This document shows, piece after piece, positions 26,727 through 36,376 of a stretch of 64,000 bases of DNA. Position 1 is the stretch's first letter. Each line of letters starts with the position of its first letter. This DNA is from G963678445 sp963678445 (GTDB taxonomy: Bacteria; Hydrogenedentota; Hydrogenedentia; Hydrogenedentales; G963678445): assembly GCA_963678445.1 (NCBI GenBank), contig OY782877.1:248001-312000 (forward strand). The letters run 5' to 3'. The translations under genes were made by a program, and so were the position numbers. Under the pieces are notes generated by a model that ran no database searches, was not told the origin of the DNA, and saw nothing but the letters and a program-made list of their open reading frames with translations.

Positions 26727-28606
26727 TGAACATTGCGTTTGGAAGAACTGTGAAATCAATCCGTGATTTTGATCTTGCCCAAACCATCGCGACACAATTT
26801 AAACGTATTGAACGGGAAGACTACATTGCCTTCCTGTGGGCTGTCTTCTTCGGGCTGTTAGCGCACGGCATGGCGCTGGTCAGCTTCTTCGTCAACGAAG
26901 ATGGGCAGAATCATCGTGGCGGCGCCTTGCCCCTCACCTGGCAACTGGGACGCTGGTTGATCAAGCCCGTCCGCGCTATGCACGAATACTTACCATTTCA
27001 ATTCCCGGCAGTTCTACTACTCATCATCCTCATCGCAATTGTCGGAGTTATAATGGCGCACTTGCTAAAAGCGCGTACATTGTGGAGTAAGTCCATCATT
27101 GCATCCCTGCTGGTAACGTACCCTGCCTTCTCCGTGGTTATCAGCTATCACATAGCCATCCTATCCTATACCCTCTCCTGCTTCCTTGCCATTACATCCG
27201 TGTGGTTAGCGTACAAAGGAAAATACCATCTAATTTTTGGGGGAATACTCCTCGCACTCTCCCTCTCAATATATCAGGCATATATCACCGTTCCCTTGGC
27301 CATTTGCATAGCCATCTTGCTTCGAGTTACGCAGGAAACGGATTTTCGAGACAAAGCCCAGCTTCTTTACCTCATAAAAAAAGGGTTCGCCCTCTTTATC
27401 TATCTTATCCTCGCAGGTATCTTCTATTTACTCTCCGTCAAAATCTCCAAATGGTACTATGGAGGAGAACTCAGTTCCTACAAAGGCGCCGATCAAATCG
27501 GTTCCATCACCCTCACCCCCTACTCCATCGTCGCCACTGTACGTGCCTTTGCAGACTTTTTCTCAGGACGATACATGAACATGCATACCTATCTTCTTTT
27601 AGGTATTTCCGGACTACTCCTGCTAGCCCTTACCTGCCTCGTTATATCTATTGTAATAAAACGCCCCTTTTCGCTCCCTCCATGGATAAAACTGGGCATA
27701 TGCGCTGCCTTAATTGGTGGACTTATCCCCGCTATTTTTATATTCCCCATCATCGCTCCTACCGCCGCAATATCGCAAATGCAGACTTTTGGTATGGTTG
27801 TCATTCTTGCGCTAGCCATTGCCTTGCTCTCAGACTACCGGGGGCTGCTTAAAAATACAGCCATCGCGCTATCCCTGTTGATACTGTTAGGCTTCATCAA
27901 CCGCGCAAACGCGCTGCACTACCAATCCTATCTATACACACAGGCAAGTTTCCTAAGCGCTAACAGACTGCTCTCCCGGATTGAAGCATTACCAGAATTC
28001 TCACCCGACTCAAAAATTGCCGTCATTGGCAAACTACCCAATGAACGGTATCGACACACCGGCACCCCCCCCTTTGATGAAAAATCCCAGGGATGGTTTG
28101 GAGGACCGGTCGGCTTCCAACATGCCAATCGTTCATACAAATTCACCAATATCGTTGGATACATGGACTACAAATTACAACCGGCAAACACAGCGGAATG
28201 TGAAAAGGCAGAAAGCCTGGCATTAGACATGCCCGTTTTCCCTGCACCCGGTTCTGTAAAAGCGTTTGACAATCTCATCGTTGTGAAACTTAACCACTGT
28301 CGCCCAGAAATCAAAATGACGCAGAAAAACGCAGCCACGTATGAATTCAGCGCTCTCCTGAAAGAACCCCTTACACACCCCACATTTGCATGGTACGTAA
28401 AAAAGAAGAGCATTCGGGGATATAAGAAAATTGACACTATTTGGTATAAACCCTCGAACACCCTGTGCTACACTTTCAAAGAGAGTGGAACATATCTCAT
28501 AGAAATGTTTTACAAGGACGATGCCGCCAAAGGCTGCAAAAATACGTACTATGGGCCCATTGAGGTAAATATTGCCCAGGATATTTCCGATTCACACAGT
28601 CCATAA
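26726..28606 (+). CDS. GtrII-like polytopic glucosyltransferase-domain membrane protein
   Basis: A 626-residue protein with about 11 membrane helices over residues 35-400 and a soluble C-terminal domain (about 410-626) that would face the periplasm. Features shared with the glucosyltransferase GtrII family: an N-terminal loop with the acidic VNEDG and LGRWLI, TYPAFSVVISYHIA, and SIYQAY between helices. GtrB and GtrA homologues follow directly, completing the classical three-part set that adds a sugar to surface glycans from a bactoprenol-linked donor. The ribosome site GGGAG precedes the ATG. The specific sugar and acceptor are unknown; the C-terminal extension has no recognised family. Confidence 0.8.
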   Translation: MNIAFGRTVKSIRDFDLAQTIATQFKRIEREDYIAFLWAVFFGLLAHGMALVSFFVNEDGQNHRGGALPLTWQLGRWLIKPVRAMHEYLPFQFPAVLLLIILIAIVGVIMAHLLKARTLWSKSIIASLLVTYPAFSVVISYHIAILSYTLSCFLAITSVWLAYKGKYHLIFGGILLALSLSIYQAYITVPLAICIAILLRVTQETDFRDKAQLLYLIKKGFALFIYLILAGIFYLLSVKISKWYYGGELSSYKGADQIGSITLTPYSIVATVRAFADFFSGRYMNMHTYLLLGISGLLLLALTCLVISIVIKRPFSLPPWIKLGICAALIGGLIPAIFIFPIIAPTAAISQMQTFGMVVILALAIALLSDYRGLLKNTAIALSLLILLGFINRANALHYQSYLYTQASFLSANRLLSRIEALPEFSPDSKIAVIGKLPNERYRHTGTPPFDEKSQGWFGGPVGFQHANRSYKFTNIVGYMDYKLQPANTAECEKAESLALDMPVFPAPGSVKAFDNLIVVKLNHCRPEIKMTQKNAATYEFSALLKEPLTHPTFAWYVKKKSIRGYKKIDTIWYKPSNTLCYTFKESGTYLIEMFYKDDAAKGCKNTYYGPIEVNIAQDISDSHSP

Positions 28607-28662
28607 AAATGCAAAAAAACTGATGTTTTTCTGGTTTAGCCCTATCCATCAAGGAGCCACTT

Positions 28663-29604
28663 ATGAATAAAATGGTGTCTATTGTGACCCCTTTTTATAA
28701 TGAAGCAGATGGAATTGACCTCTATTTTGAATCGCTACTACCCCTATTGGAAAAAATGGAATACGATTATGAGGTCGTTTGTGTTGATGATGGAAGCCGA
28801 GACACTACCTTCGCGCAGTTGGAAGACTGGAACCGGAAAGATGACCACATCAAAGTAATAAAGCTCTCCCGCAACTTTGGCAAGGAAGCTGCGTTGACTG
28901 CTGGACTCGATTACTGCCAGGGAGATGCGGCAATCCCTATCGATGCCGATCTTCAGGACAATCCTGCCCTTTTCCCTCAGATGATCGCCCAATGGGAAGC
29001 CGGTTTTGATGTTGTACTGATGCAGCGCAAATCCCGGGATGAGTCCTGGTTTAAACGTTCCTCCGCCAAACTTTTCTACCGCTTTATCAATCGCCTCAGT
29101 AATGGCGGCGTCCCCGAAAATGTCGGGGATTTCAGACTGATGGATCGCAAGGTAATCAACACCATCAGGAAGCTCAACGAAAAAAGTCGTTTCATGAAAG
29201 GCCTGCTATCCTGGCCCGGCTTCAAAACCACTACAATCGTTTACGACCGACCCAATCGAGCTGTCGGCACACCAAAGCAAAGTTTAAAAAACCTGTTCAA
29301 ACTTGCTTTTACCGGTATCTTCGCCTTTTCCTCCTTCCCCTTACGCGTATGGACCTTTATCGGACTGCTGATTACATCAGGCAGCGGCGTATTTGCTATT
29401 TTTCTTGTCACAAAAAAGTTTCTCTACAACGCAGCCCCTCCCGGCTACCTCTCCCTCATGGTTGTTCTCCTTTTCCTAAACGGAATGCTCATGATCAACC
29501 AAGGGCTTATCGGCGAATACATCAGCCGCATCTTTGACGAAGTGAAAGCAAGACCCATCTATGTTGTCGATCAAATTAGAAAAAGCAAAGCCGATGACGA
29601 ATAA
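28663..29604 (+). CDS. gtrB: GtrB-like bactoprenol-phosphate glycosyltransferase (GT2)
   Basis: Moves a sugar (typically glucose) from UDP to undecaprenyl phosphate on the cytoplasmic face. The 313 residues start with SIVTPFYNEADGIDLYFESL. The GT-A domain has VVCVDDGSRD, the NFGKEAALTAGLDY stretch, the metal site DADLQDNPALFP and VGDFRLMDRKV. Two C-terminal membrane helices (about 228-255 and 262-290) and the QGLIGEYISRIFDE ending are typical. The ribosome site AAGGAG is upstream. It is in an operon with gtrA (11-bp overlap). Confidence 0.94.
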   Translation: MNKMVSIVTPFYNEADGIDLYFESLLPLLEKMEYDYEVVCVDDGSRDTTFAQLEDWNRKDDHIKVIKLSRNFGKEAALTAGLDYCQGDAAIPIDADLQDNPALFPQMIAQWEAGFDVVLMQRKSRDESWFKRSSAKLFYRFINRLSNGGVPENVGDFRLMDRKVINTIRKLNEKSRFMKGLLSWPGFKTTTIVYDRPNRAVGTPKQSLKNLFKLAFTGIFAFSSFPLRVWTFIGLLITSGSGVFAIFLVTKKFLYNAAPPGYLSLMVVLLFLNGMLMINQGLIGEYISRIFDEVKARPIYVVDQIRKSKADDE

Positions 29605-30037
29605 CCTGCTACGTAGAGCAACTAAAGCCCTTCCCAACCTTTTCCTGGATGTGCTTCGATATGCCAGTACGGGTGTTTTCGTTTTTGCATCGGTCTATGG
29701 GACAAACAATCTACTGTTTTATCTTGGGCTGTCCGCTTCAGCCGCAACCCTTTCTGCCAGTGCCGTCGGTGCAGTTGCAGGCTACTTCCTCCATGCCAGA
29801 TTCTCTTTCCGCGTAAGGAAACATACCTGGACCATGCCTGCAAAATTCGCCGTGCGACAATTGGTTTGCATTGGTCTGGCACAGCTCGTGATATATTTGT
29901 GTTCCGACGTATTAGGCATATTTTATCCCATTGCGTCTTTCCTGGCATCCGCAGCCAGCACTGTTGCCGCATTTCTACTGGCCCGATTCTGGGTTTTTCC
30001 AAAAATAGAACAACCGTATGAGGATTCCACTACATGA
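29594..30037 (+). CDS. gtrA: GtrA-like flippase
   Basis: A 147-residue protein with four membrane helices (from about residue 20 to 135). It matches the GtrA family: FLDVLRYASTGVFVFA near the N-terminus, GAVAGYFLHARFSFRV in the middle and FLLARFWVFPK at the end. GtrA flips the bactoprenol-linked sugar to the periplasm. ATG 29594 overlaps the end of gtrB by 11 bp; an upstream in-frame ATG at 29561 would overlap more and lacks support. It overlaps the next gene by 4 bp. Confidence 0.9.
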   Translation: MTNNLLRRATKALPNLFLDVLRYASTGVFVFASVYGTNNLLFYLGLSASAATLSASAVGAVAGYFLHARFSFRVRKHTWTMPAKFAVRQLVCIGLAQLVIYLCSDVLGIFYPIASFLASAASTVAAFLLARFWVFPKIEQPYEDSTT

Positions 30038-31203
30038 GAAAACTCGTAGCTATTATAACCTTGCACTACTCGTTCATATATGGAGGCCTGTTGCAGTGCT
30101 TTGCATTACAACAGGCGTTGCGCAAACTGGGTATGGACACGATAGTCGTTGACTATCGCCCCAAACGCGCGCGCCTGTTCCAGATTGCGCTCAACGTGCT
30201 CAAACCTAAATCGCAAATACGAAACGCAGAATTACTGGAAAACCAGTTCACCTTCTTCGAACGCATCACCAAAATGTTTGTGAAGGCCAGCAACGTATTC
30301 ATCATCGGACGGCGAAATCTGAAATTCATCAAGAAACACATGAGCACCACACGGGCGTATTACACTCCTGAGGATCTGGAAAAGACCCCGCCCAAAGCAG
30401 ATGCCTTTGTCTGCGGCAGCGACCAGATATGGAATACCAGCATGCCGTTCGAAAAAAAGGAGATTCGCCCTTATTTCCTTACTTTTGCACCGGATGACAC
30501 CTCCATAATCGCCTATGCCCCCAGCATGGGTGGCATCACGATTGGAGACGACTACAAAGAGGATGTACAGCACTTCCTCTCTCGCTTTTCCGCCCTTAGC
30601 GCACGGGAACAACTGGTGGTTGACGAATGCCGTGCCTGCGGATGTCAGGGCGCGATTCCCCTTGTGCTCGACCCTGCCCTACTCTTGGACAAGGATGATT
30701 ACTACGCTGTAATGGGTGTAAAGGAAAACGACAAACCCCCTTACCTGTGCAGCTTTTTCCGACAAGCAAAGAAACATGAAGTACTCCAAAAGATAAAACA
30801 GTTCAACACACCGCTTAACCGCCCCTGGGTCGACATGAGTTTTGATTATTCGTCCTTGCCGGATAAATATGAATTTAACCGCGGCCCTATTAACTGGCTC
30901 AACCGCATCAACCATGCGCAGCATGTCATTACAGACAGTTTTCACGCTACGGCCTATTCCCTTATTTTCCACACCGATTTCCATTCCGTTGCCCTATCCA
31001 TGGGTAAGGAGGGTAGCAACAACCGCCTCTCTGAATTGCTTGGAAAAGTAGGCTTACAAGATCGCCTTGTTTCCAGTGAGGATATCATCAATAATCCAGA
31101 AGCGACCTTTACGTCGGCCCCTATAGACTGGGAAAAAGTCGACAGAGAACTTGCTGAACAACGCGAGCGCTCCCTGGACTTCTTGCGCGAGGCACTCAAA
31201 TAA
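30034..31203 (+). CDS. Polysaccharide pyruvyltransferase family protein
   Basis: A 389-residue cytoplasmic protein of the WcaK/CsaB type (PS_pyruv_trans). It begins ITLHYSFIYGGLLQCFALQQ and contains AFVCGSDQIWNTSM, LVLDPALLLDK and the late motif HAQHVITDSFHATAYSLIF with the family's conserved S/D-xFH. Such enzymes add pyruvate ketals to exopolysaccharide sugars. It is coupled to gtrA by a 4-bp overlap and followed after 6 bp by an FrhB-like gene, a pairing common in capsule and EPS clusters. The acceptor is unknown. Confidence 0.87.
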   Translation: MRKLVAIITLHYSFIYGGLLQCFALQQALRKLGMDTIVVDYRPKRARLFQIALNVLKPKSQIRNAELLENQFTFFERITKMFVKASNVFIIGRRNLKFIKKHMSTTRAYYTPEDLEKTPPKADAFVCGSDQIWNTSMPFEKKEIRPYFLTFAPDDTSIIAYAPSMGGITIGDDYKEDVQHFLSRFSALSAREQLVVDECRACGCQGAIPLVLDPALLLDKDDYYAVMGVKENDKPPYLCSFFRQAKKHEVLQKIKQFNTPLNRPWVDMSFDYSSLPDKYEFNRGPINWLNRINHAQHVITDSFHATAYSLIFHTDFHSVALSMGKEGSNNRLSELLGKVGLQDRLVSSEDIINNPEATFTSAPIDWEKVDRELAEQRERSLDFLREALK

Positions 31204-31209
31204 ACTCGT

Positions 31210-32427
31210 ATGGAAAAAACAGACTCCATAGCCGACATTAACGACAGCTGCACAGGATGCAAACTATGCGAAACGGTTTGCCCACACAGCGCCATAACTT
31301 TTTCGGATGACGAAGAAGGTTTCTGGCAACCGATAGTGGCCGATGACCAATGCACTAACTGTGGTCTATGTCGGAAAAAATGTCCGGCATTGCTAAAAGA
31401 ACCCGTTGGACAACACGCGCCCGTCGACGTTTATGGCGGCTGGAACCAGGATCAGCTTACACATCAAAAAAGCTCTTCCGGCGGCGTCTTTAGCCTTCTT
31501 GCACAGGCGGTTTTAGAACAGGACGGTCTAGTCTATGGGGCGGTCTTTAAGGATGACTGGACCGTAAAACACATCAGAGCCACCTCTCCAGAAGAAGTAG
31601 CAAGGATGCGCGGTGCAAAATACATCCAAAGCGACTGCACCGTATATTCGCAGATAGCAGCCGATTTAAAACAAGGCAGGAAAGTGCTCTTTTCAGGCAC
31701 CCCCTGCCAGGTTGCCGCGTTGCGTTCTTACCTCGACGGTAAAGTGGAACAAGAACAGTTGCTATGCCTGGACTTCGTATGTAACTCGGTCAATTCGCCA
31801 TTACTCTTTACACTATACTGCCGCCATCAGGAGCATAGAGCCAACGCAAAGATCGCTGCGATCAATTTTCGCGACACCAATATCCGTAATACCACCTGCA
31901 TTAAAAGTGGGTTAAGCTTCACCTTCGATAATGGCGCAGTGCATAAAAAAGACATCTATTCCGATCCATTCCGTTCCGCACATATGCTCCATTACTTCAT
32001 CCGTAAAGCCTGCTACGATTGTCCCTTTGCCCAATCCGGACGCTATGGCGATCTTACGATTGCCGATTTTTGGGGGGTGCCTCCACAGCATCTTCATAAA
32101 GACGGAGTATCGCTTATTCTCGTCAATACGGAAACGGGACAGGCCTATTTCGAAGTGATAAAAGACAAGCTCAGCTACTTCCCTTCCAGTTTTGAAACCG
32201 CCGCAAAAGGGAATCCCTGCCTGGGTCATCCCATGGGGGGCATGAAAACATGGCAGCAGCACGGACGGGATCGGATAAATGAACTGATTCGTGAAGACAA
32301 CCTCTCCGAACTCTTCGATGTTTTTTTGCGCGGCAACATTGTGAAACGCACCGCATTCCTATGCAAATTCCTGCTCGATCGCACAAATTACCTGCGCAGC
32401 TTACTCATGTCCAAAGCAAACAAGTAA
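31210..32427 (+). CDS. Coenzyme F420 hydrogenase beta-subunit (FrhB)-like iron-sulfur protein
   Basis: A 405-residue protein. The N-terminus has two [4Fe-4S] motifs (DSCTGCKLCETVCP at about 14-27 and QCTNCGLCRKKCP). The FrhB_FdhB N- and C-terminal domains follow, including KSSSGGVFSLLAQAVL, GAKYIQSDC, SGTPCQVAALRSYL and CYDCPFAQSGRYGDLTIADFWG. In polysaccharide clusters such proteins accompany pyruvyltransferase genes; an electron-transfer or redox role in glycan modification is assumed but not established. It ends 14 bp from the convergent epimerase gene with no visible terminator between. Confidence 0.88.
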   Translation: MEKTDSIADINDSCTGCKLCETVCPHSAITFSDDEEGFWQPIVADDQCTNCGLCRKKCPALLKEPVGQHAPVDVYGGWNQDQLTHQKSSSGGVFSLLAQAVLEQDGLVYGAVFKDDWTVKHIRATSPEEVARMRGAKYIQSDCTVYSQIAADLKQGRKVLFSGTPCQVAALRSYLDGKVEQEQLLCLDFVCNSVNSPLLFTLYCRHQEHRANAKIAAINFRDTNIRNTTCIKSGLSFTFDNGAVHKKDIYSDPFRSAHMLHYFIRKACYDCPFAQSGRYGDLTIADFWGVPPQHLHKDGVSLILVNTETGQAYFEVIKDKLSYFPSSFETAAKGNPCLGHPMGGMKTWQQHGRDRINELIREDNLSELFDVFLRGNIVKRTAFLCKFLLDRTNYLRSLLMSKANK

Positions 32428-32441
32428 GCAATAGACTGGCA

Positions 32442-33665
32442 CTATCCCTCGTCATAACACGTATTCCCTGCAGGCAGTGCCGCTTCTTCAAGCAGACACG
32501 AGCAGTACCATTGCATCCGTGGTAAATGGAAAGGTCCTTTCCACATATTGCCTTTCAAGGGAACAGAGATACGTCCATCCCGATGGAGGTAACCGTACCA
32601 TTCCCCCTCTTCCGAATCGGGAAAATGAGCATAAGCCCACTCATGTACCTTTTGATGCCAAGTTGCATAGCGTTCTTCACCCGTCAAATGATGGGCAAGC
32701 AGGGTGGCAATGATCGCCTCATTGTGCGGCCACCAAAATTTCATATCGTGCCAGTACTCCTGCACGGGCCGATCATCCACGTCGACAAAATACAGGATGC
32801 CGCCAAACTTTTTATCCCAACCTCGTTCCCACATCCAATCCAGCATCTGACAGCCCAACGCTGTCAAAGCCTGATCACCACCACGATAACGCGCCTCGTG
32901 AAGAATGAACCAGGCGGCCTCAATCGCGTGTCCAGGATTGAGCGTACGCCCATCAAAGTGATCGATGAATTCACCATTAGGCCCCACAACTTCGAAAACA
33001 CAGGCGCGCGCTGCACAGACAAAATCGCGTTGAAGTTCGTGGATACAACGATCAATTTCCCGGGTGTAATAGGCCTCGTTTCCGATCGTTTCACGCAACA
33101 CCTGCGCCACGCTGATCGTGATCATAAGCGGCGCAAGGCCTTTAAGCGGACGGGTCTGCACGTTCGTTTTCGGCGGCAACAGCCCAGGAGTCGCACTAAA
33201 TCGACGAAACTGTTCGAAGAGTTCGTACGCCTGTTTAGCAGCCTGCGCATCGCCTGCAGCCTTTGCATACGCAGCAAAAGCAATCGCGGCAAAAGCCTCG
33301 CTGAAAGCATAGCGACGTTTACGCAACGGCGCACCTTCACGGGTCAGCTGAAAAAACATCTGACCATCCGTGTCAAAGCCATGTCGACGAATAAAATCAA
33401 TGCCGTGACGCGCCCATTCCAACCATTCCGGACGGCGCTCTACCGTATTGTACAACGTGGATAGCAACCAAGTGATACGTCCCTGTTGCCACACGCTTTT
33501 GTCTGTATCCAGTATCGAACCGTCTCTATCAAGGGCTGTTATGAAGCCTCCATGTTCCTCATCGACACAGCGAGGAAGCCAGAATGCAAGCGTATCATTC
33601 AGCAAGCCGTTCCTATAAATTTTGTAAAACCGACTTTTCTCATCAGCAGACATCATACGACGCAC
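32442..33665 (-). CDS. N-acylglucosamine 2-epimerase (AGE family)
   Basis: Interconverts N-acetylmannosamine and N-acetylglucosamine, the step after N-acetylneuraminate lyase in one route of sialic-acid breakdown. The 407-residue (alpha/alpha)6 barrel shows GRITWLLSTLYN, RYAFSEAFAAIAFAAYAK, TLNPGHAIEAAWF with a catalytic-type His, KFWWPHNEAIIATL with the second His, and WKGPFHLPRM at the end, all typical of AGE/renin-binding proteins. The frame starts with GTG at 33665; ATG at 33656 or 33653 are equally possible. It is the promoter-distal gene of the sialic-acid cluster, 45 bp after the symporter fusion. Confidence 0.88.
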   Translation of the reverse strand: MRRMMSADEKSRFYKIYRNGLLNDTLAFWLPRCVDEEHGGFITALDRDGSILDTDKSVWQQGRITWLLSTLYNTVERRPEWLEWARHGIDFIRRHGFDTDGQMFFQLTREGAPLRKRRYAFSEAFAAIAFAAYAKAAGDAQAAKQAYELFEQFRRFSATPGLLPPKTNVQTRPLKGLAPLMITISVAQVLRETIGNEAYYTREIDRCIHELQRDFVCAARACVFEVVGPNGEFIDHFDGRTLNPGHAIEAAWFILHEARYRGGDQALTALGCQMLDWMWERGWDKKFGGILYFVDVDDRPVQEYWHDMKFWWPHNEAIIATLLAHHLTGEERYATWHQKVHEWAYAHFPDSEEGEWYGYLHRDGRISVPLKGNMWKGPFHLPRMQWYCSCLLEEAALPAGNTCYDEG

Positions 33666-33710
33666 ATCCCATCATAAAGAGAAAATTTCTTGTTGTTACA
33701 GTAGACACTT

Positions 33711-36362
33711 CTATTCACTCTTGCGTTTATGCAACGTATAGAGCGTCAACCCTTCGATAGATTTCTTCATCGGAGGAAAAGCTAAACTTGCTACGTAGCC
33801 CACCACGAAACAGGCACCGACACCTACGAAAGCGTAAAGCAATAGATGCACATCGGTATAGCGTTGCGCGAAAAACAGGGTAAGCGCGCCTGCTATGGCG
33901 CCGATAATTGCACCGGGACCATTGGCTCTGGTGGTAAAGATTCCCAGACAGAACAAGCCGCACATAGCACCACCAAAAAGTCCTAAAATCTTCATAAATT
34001 GATCCCAGAGAGACTTAATATCCGCAGAAGCGAACATTAACGCCAAAAGAGCGCCCATAGTGCCCAACAGGATCGTAAGTATTCGCCCCAACCAAAGGTA
34101 GCCGCGTTCTGTACGAATCCAATTCCACGGACGCACAAAATCAGTCACCAATGCCGTGGAGATACTGTTCATACTAGTGGATACCGTCGATTGGGCTGCA
34201 GCAAAAACACCCGCCACCACCAGTCCCGCGATGCCCACAGGAAGCTCCCGGGCGATAAAGAGTGGAAAAATAGCGTCGGTGGTGAAAGTAGGATCGAGAC
34301 GCTCGGGATGCTTCGTATAAAAAACGAACAACGCCGTCCCAACTCCGAAAAAAAGCAGCGTAGCCGGAAAAACAACAATGGCGTTCGTCCAGATGGCCTT
34401 TTTAGCGCGCCCAATATCCGGCACCGACATGTAGCGCTGCACCACCGCCATATCCGAAGAATACGGCACCAGACTCTGTGCAAGTCCGCCCAATACGACT
34501 ACCCACAGCGCCGTGGTGGCGTAGCTGTGCGAAGAAAAATCCCAATTAATCAGATGTAATTTCTCTTGCTCCAGTGCCGTTGTCCAAAAACCATTAAAAC
34601 CGCCCTCTACCTGGCTCACAATAAGCAACAAGCTCAGCAAAGCACCGCCCAACAATACAAAACTTTGCACTGTATCCGTCCAGACTACCGCTTCTAAGCC
34701 ACCCAGTGCACAGTAAATAATACTCAAGCCGCCCATGAGCAGAATACACTGCTGCTCTGACAGCGGCGTTATGGCTGCCAGCGCCAATGCAGGAAGATAC
34801 AGGACTACCGCCATGCGGCCAATCTGAAAAAACACAAAAGAGGCACTCGCGAAAAGACGAGCGAAACGATTAAAACGTTTCTCCAAATACTCATACGCGC
34901 TGGTGGCGTCAATCGCTCTAAAAAAGGGTAAAAACAGCATGATCACAAACGGGGCAATCGCGATCACCATCATATTGACCATAAAATAAACCCAGTCCGT
35001 CGCATATGCCTTCGCAGGAATAGCAATAAACGTGATCGAGCTTAGCATGGTGGCAAAAATACTCAACCCCGCCACAAACCAGGGAACACGCTGTCCTCCA
35101 CGAAAAAAATCATCTGAACTTTTGTTTCGAAACGAAAAAAAGACACCCACACCAATCATGGAAAGCAGATATAGGCCCAACACTGAGAAATCTACCCATC
35201 CAAAGCTTTCTGAACTCTGCACCGGTCGAATCTGCCACACTTTAGGTGAACGCACCCGGGGACGCACCTCCCCACTTGGGATAATGATGGGATCGTGTAC
35301 CGAATCACTCCCCCACCGCACCGCGGTAGTGGTAACCTGATTGGCAGGCATTTCGCCTGCGGAAGTCCATGTATTGGTGATGGTATGGTATGCCCATGCT
35401 TCCTTTGGAAAACCAGGGTGATCGTCCTTAAGCACATCCCCCTTGTAAAACAAACTACCGTCAGCGCCTCCAAGTACGAAAATATGGCTCTGCCCCACAT
35501 CAATCCCCGTACCCGCCATTACACAGCGTGGAATATCCGCCCGACGTCGCCATGGGCTTACTGCCCCCGTATACACATCGGTGTCCGCATCAAACGCCTC
35601 CGCAAGATAGGTAGCAGGACAGAATTCGTATACATCCTTAAGGAAGAAAACTTCACCCGCCTCATTCTCGCAACGTCCACTTATCAGATAGATACAATCA
35701 TGTACCCCATTATGCTGCGTCGCCGCAATCGCAAGCGCTCTTTCAGTACCCGGCCAGGAGGGAAATTTCTTCCACGAAAGCTTTTCCGTTTCAAAATCGG
35801 CAAACTCCATAGACCAGCAGGTGCGCTGCGCCGTTTCGAGGGCTAATCCCGTCGTTCCTCCCAGCACATAAATGCTTCCGTCGAGAAAAACCGCACTGGC
35901 ATACGCACACGGTGCAGGTAGCGAAGGCAATGTCTTCTTTTCCACTTGCCCTTTTTCAGCATTCCAAACCATAAGAAAAACATCGACATAGGTGCGCACC
36001 CCATCATTCCCGCCGATGCAAACTACGCCATACGGCGTTGAAACCGAGGCCCCATACGCAATAGGACGTTCAAGTTTTCCTCCCTCACGCCACTGATACG
36101 TAGTTTCTCCATTCGTATTCGTCCGGAGTAGAACCCAAATATCGTCCTGCCAGACCTTTTGCGACTCCCACACCGGTTTCGGAAAATTAGCGCCACCTGC
36201 AACAATAAGGGCATCCCCATGTACTCCCGTAAAAGGTCCGGCTACCCCATCGGGATTGGGCAACGACGGCAACTCCTGCCAATCCAGTGCTGCAGCTACC
36301 GCCCCGCCAGAACTCAACGCTATCGCAAGTAGTAAGACCCAGTTTATCGACTGCTTCCACAT
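33711..36362 (-). CDS. Kelch-repeat sialic-acid mutarotase fused to sodium:solute symporter
   Basis: An 883-residue two-part protein. Residues 1-24 form a signal peptide. About 25-375 make a six-bladed Kelch beta-propeller similar to NanM/YjhT N-acetylneuraminate mutarotases (ALIVAGGANFPKPVW, VCIGGNDG, IYVLGGTTG, YLISGRCEN, IFVLGGADG). About 385-870 form an SSS-family symporter with about 13 helices: DFFRGGQRVPWFVAGLSIFA, the Na+-site helix, and YCALGGLEAVVWTDTVQ. The propeller would sit outside the inner membrane and hand the proper anomer to the transporter. It lies 14 bp downstream of the NanA-like gene. Substrate assignment rests on the cluster. Confidence 0.88.
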   Translation of the reverse strand: MWKQSINWVLLLAIALSSGGAVAAALDWQELPSLPNPDGVAGPFTGVHGDALIVAGGANFPKPVWESQKVWQDDIWVLLRTNTNGETTYQWREGGKLERPIAYGASVSTPYGVVCIGGNDGVRTYVDVFLMVWNAEKGQVEKKTLPSLPAPCAYASAVFLDGSIYVLGGTTGLALETAQRTCWSMEFADFETEKLSWKKFPSWPGTERALAIAATQHNGVHDCIYLISGRCENEAGEVFFLKDVYEFCPATYLAEAFDADTDVYTGAVSPWRRRADIPRCVMAGTGIDVGQSHIFVLGGADGSLFYKGDVLKDDHPGFPKEAWAYHTITNTWTSAGEMPANQVTTTAVRWGSDSVHDPIIIPSGEVRPRVRSPKVWQIRPVQSSESFGWVDFSVLGLYLLSMIGVGVFFSFRNKSSDDFFRGGQRVPWFVAGLSIFATMLSSITFIAIPAKAYATDWVYFMVNMMVIAIAPFVIMLFLPFFRAIDATSAYEYLEKRFNRFARLFASASFVFFQIGRMAVVLYLPALALAAITPLSEQQCILLMGGLSIIYCALGGLEAVVWTDTVQSFVLLGGALLSLLLIVSQVEGGFNGFWTTALEQEKLHLINWDFSSHSYATTALWVVVLGGLAQSLVPYSSDMAVVQRYMSVPDIGRAKKAIWTNAIVVFPATLLFFGVGTALFVFYTKHPERLDPTFTTDAIFPLFIARELPVGIAGLVVAGVFAAAQSTVSTSMNSISTALVTDFVRPWNWIRTERGYLWLGRILTILLGTMGALLALMFASADIKSLWDQFMKILGLFGGAMCGLFCLGIFTTRANGPGAIIGAIAGALTLFFAQRYTDVHLLLYAFVGVGACFVVGYVASLAFPPMKKSIEGLTLYTLHKRKSE

Positions 36363-36376
36363 GCCTGAAACATCTC

